Shown here piece after piece: positions 6,551 through 8,726 of a stretch of 8,726 nucleotides of DNA. Within the stretch, counting starts at the first letter, position 1. Every line of letters begins with the position of its first letter. The notes under the pieces were generated by a model. That model ran no database searches, was not told the origin of the DNA, and was given only the letters and a program-made list of their open reading frames with translations. The position numbers were made by a program, and so were the translations under genes. The stretch is from Anaerolineae bacterium (GTDB lineage: Bacteria; Chloroflexota; Anaerolineae; UBA1429): NCBI GenBank assembly GCA_007118555.1, contig SKRJ01000136.1, positions 1 to 8,726 on the forward strand. The letters run 5' to 3'.

Positions 6551-6562
6551 CGGGCGCGCCCG
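6551..6562. repeat. 12-bp perfect palindrome between convergent genes
   Basis: CGGGCGCGCCCG reads the same on both strands. It lies between the hydrolase terminator T-run and the stop codon of the minus-strand membrane protein (6565). Its left 8 bp also pair with 6525-6532. It may be part of the 3'-end structure of the minus-strand transcript, or chance in GC-rich DNA. Confidence 0.4.
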
Positions 6563-6564
6563 GA

Positions 6565-8726
6565 TCACTTTTGTGAGGCGGGCCCGCGGGCGCTGGGAGC
6601 AGGTAGCGGCTCTACGGATACATTGGCGACCCGCACCGCGTAGGATTCTGGCCTGTCCCAGGGGAGATCAGCTCGCAAGACGATCCGGTTGGACGTGTCG
6701 CGCAGGTATACTTTGGGCGTGCGCACTGTCCGCATTTCGGGGTCAATCGCCACAGTATGCACCGGCTTGCCGTCGATCCACAGGCTCAGCTCGCCGTGTG
6801 CCCGCGCCGACACATCCAGGCTGAGGCTCGCCCAGCCCGCCTTGGGCTGCTCGACAAAGATCTCGGCTTTGTGGCCATCCATCCACCGAAAAGTGAAGCC
6901 GTCGATGCGCTGCGGATCGAACCAGCCGCGTCCAGCATAGAGCCACGTCGCGGACGCTCGCCCCACCCGGGCCTCGGGCACGGCCCACGCCCAAAGGATC
7001 GAGTCGTCGTGCAGGGGCGTGCCCAACACCTGGGCCAGTCGCTCGTCGGCCCCATCGCGCCCATCGCGCTCGTCCAAAAAGCCGGCCAGCGCACCCGCTT
7101 GGGCGGCTACGTCGGGGGGACTTGCCTCCGTGATCGGCTTGTGCACGGTGACATAGCCAATGTCCAGATAGTGCAGTACAGCGGCAGGATCGGACTGTGA
7201 GCCATAGACGAACATGTCAAGGCCTCGATCGGGATCCAGCAGATGATCGAGCCCCATCGCCTGGCCCGTTTCACGGGTAGGCCAGCGGGTAAAGTGCCCT
7301 CCGACAAGGCGCTGCTCGTGCACTGTCTGGTAGATCATGCCATAGTTGGCGCTGGGCACGATGAACTGACCGCGCACGTGGAACATCGGGACGTTCAGCA
7401 CGGTAGTCTCGCTCGGTACATAGGTGTTGGCCATCTCGGTGTAAAAAGCGGACACGGGCGTGGGAAAGGCCGGCAATGGCCACCAGATCAGCAACTCGAG
7501 CAGGAGCAAGGCGCTGGTCAAGCCCATAGCCCCGATCTTGATCCACCTCGGTAGCGTGCTGGCCCAGAAACGACCGAGCCCCATGGCGGCCAGGACGGCC
7601 ACAGCGAGCAAGGTCGTCAGTGCGAACCGTGCAGGCGTTCGCCCAATGCCAAAGAGGGGCAGATCTGCCAGCCAGGCATAGGGCATGGCCAAAGGCTGTT
7701 GCGCGTCGGGCGGGCCCGTCATCACCGGTTCCCCGCCGATGTGCAAGATGGGGCCCAGAGCAAGAACCGCTGCTGCCAGCGCAACAACGCACCAGACGAT
7801 GCTCTTGCGCCTCTGCGTAGCGATCCCTACCGCGCCCCACAGAACCGCCATCCAGCCAAGATAGACTGTGCTTTCGGCTGCATTGCCGCCTGCGGGAACC
7901 AGACTGCGGGCATAGTGAGTCAGGCTTGGGAACCGTTGCACCAATGGGTTGAACGCGGAGGGTACCACAAAGCTGAGCAGATCCGCGCTAAAGGCCTGAT
8001 GGCCCCCCTCGTCCACAAAACGCAAGTGGTCTCGGAAATGGTCTATCAGATAAGGGGCATAGAAGGGAGCAATGATCGCGAGGGCTATCACCATGCTGAT
8101 CAAGCCGTAGCGCAAAAGCTGGAGGTAGGGGTAGCGACGTCTCTGGCGGGCCACCCAGTATGCGAGCACAACCACGGTCACGGGCAGGGCAAAGTAGGCC
8201 CCATAGAGCATATGGCCGAGGCCTACCAGGCTCAGAGAGATCCCGCAGCCCAGAGCGTTCTTCCAAGAGGGATTGCGCAAGAGACGCAGCAGGAACAACA
8301 CATAGATGGGAAGCGAAAAAGTATCGAGTAGAAAGAAATGTCCCACCAGGCGTAGCGTACGCAGAGGCGCAAAGGTGAGCACTAGGCCCGCTACAAAGGC
8401 CCCCGCCTTTGACCGGGTCACATCATAGGCCAGCAGATACATCGCAAGGCCCGTAAGCGGAAAAGACGCAATGACGAGAATGTTCAGGGTGCCTACAGGG
8501 CCGAAAAGAGGCCGCAGGAGGATACCCCTGGCGAGCGATGGGAACCATGTCCACACCAGGGGAAAGTAGAGCCCGCCAGGCGCATAGAGCGATGCGACGT
8601 TCGCAGGGAATATCCCCTGCAGCAGGCTAAAGCGCGCCCACCATAGGGCCCATACGTGCTGGTAGGTGTCATAGGCATGGACAGGCAGTAACGTGCGTGG
8701 GTAGAGCGAGACGGGATACAGGTAAA
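6565..8726 (-). CDS. GT-C-like multi-pass membrane protein (5' partial)
   Basis: The frame stays open to the right edge, so the gene starts outside the window; the internal GTG at 8556 is not the start. 719 residues are visible, counted here from the edge. The first stretch, HAYDTYQHVWALWWARFSLL (16-35), is the acidic/aromatic first outer loop of GT-C-type proteins (D19, H23, W25). About ten helices follow to residue 417, with family-like marks GHFFLLDTFSLP (128-139), ADLLSFVVPSAFNPL (247-261), LPLFGIGRTPARFA (355-368) and, in the soluble part, MIYQTVHEQRLVGGHFTRWP (463-482) and LDIGYVTVHK (520-529). Residues 611-706 form a separate β-domain (SLWIDGKPVHTV) unlike the tails of the other two. 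Such proteins are often left hypothetical or called YfhO/6-PTPS-related membrane proteins; a glycosyl-transfer role is inferred. The 5' part is visibly less GC-rich than the other genes. It ends 50 bp from the convergent hydrolase. Confidence 0.78.
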   Translation of the reverse strand, partial: YLYPVSLYPRTLLPVHAYDTYQHVWALWWARFSLLQGIFPANVASLYAPGGLYFPLVWTWFPSLARGILLRPLFGPVGTLNILVIASFPLTGLAMYLLAYDVTRSKAGAFVAGLVLTFAPLRTLRLVGHFFLLDTFSLPIYVLFLLRLLRNPSWKNALGCGISLSLVGLGHMLYGAYFALPVTVVVLAYWVARQRRRYPYLQLLRYGLISMVIALAIIAPFYAPYLIDHFRDHLRFVDEGGHQAFSADLLSFVVPSAFNPLVQRFPSLTHYARSLVPAGGNAAESTVYLGWMAVLWGAVGIATQRRKSIVWCVVALAAAVLALGPILHIGGEPVMTGPPDAQQPLAMPYAWLADLPLFGIGRTPARFALTTLLAVAVLAAMGLGRFWASTLPRWIKIGAMGLTSALLLLELLIWWPLPAFPTPVSAFYTEMANTYVPSETTVLNVPMFHVRGQFIVPSANYGMIYQTVHEQRLVGGHFTRWPTRETGQAMGLDHLLDPDRGLDMFVYGSQSDPAAVLHYLDIGYVTVHKPITEASPPDVAAQAGALAGFLDERDGRDGADERLAQVLGTPLHDDSILWAWAVPEARVGRASATWLYAGRGWFDPQRIDGFTFRWMDGHKAEIFVEQPKAGWASLSLDVSARAHGELSLWIDGKPVHTVAIDPEMRTVRTPKVYLRDTSNRIVLRADLPWDRPESYAVRVANVSVEPLPAPSARGPASQK

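Noticed and set aside
8554..8556. GTG start codon for the right-edge membrane protein
   Set aside because: The frame continues upstream to the window edge with conserved GT-C-like first-loop sequence (D19, H23, W25), so the real start is outside.
1..8726. tRNA/rRNA genes, CRISPR arrays, insertion sequences, tandem repeats
   Set aside because: Gaps between genes are all under about 115 bases and show none of the expected structures; I saw no transposase motif or repeated unit.

Overview
The window is a GC-rich, densely coded bacterial segment with five real genes. Three encode large multi-pass membrane proteins of the GT-C glycosyltransferase type with soluble C-terminal β-domains. One encodes a small cupin-like DUF4867 protein, and one a membrane-anchored α/β-hydrolase. 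The protein style points to a Chloroflexota bacterium (Anaerolineae/Caldilineae-like): GT39-type proteins ending in a 'W-x…F-x-HL…W-x-x-G-(E/D)…VG-x-Y' β-sandwich, a hydrolase with the DRPAFGLT variant, and GC-rich codon use. This assignment is inference from style and was not tested by any search.

Layout: (1) 2-2662 (+), the 3' part of a gene that enters from the left edge, encoding a YfhO-like periplasmic tail fused to a second GT39/PMT-like membrane module and a C-terminal β-sandwich. (2) 2673-2723, a long stem-loop between convergent genes. (3) 2731-3423 (-), a DUF4867 protein with its own candidate promoter at 3489-3517. (4) 3536-5455 (-), a complete GT39-family glycosyltransferase. (5) 5456-5560, a compact divergent control region with face-to-face promoter elements, a 27-bp interrupted palindrome and a foldable leader. 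(6) 5561-6514 (+), an α/β-hydrolase with an N-terminal membrane anchor. (7) 6525-6562, a hairpin plus T-run and a GC palindrome between convergent genes. (8) 6565-8726 (-), a third GT-C-like membrane protein that runs off the right edge.

How the genes may work together: the three GT-C-like proteins would take sugars from polyprenyl-phosphate donors and attach them to acceptors on the outer face of the cytoplasmic membrane. The anchored hydrolase faces a shared promoter region with the complete GT39 gene and could modify the same envelope glycans, but its substrate cannot be read from sequence. The DUF4867 protein is probably soluble and metabolic, and its link to the others is unclear. There is no mobile element, CRISPR array, tRNA or rRNA that I can see. 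No gene-free stretch exceeds about 115 bases. The least ordinary signals are the GT-C fusion at the left edge and the control region at 5456-5560.
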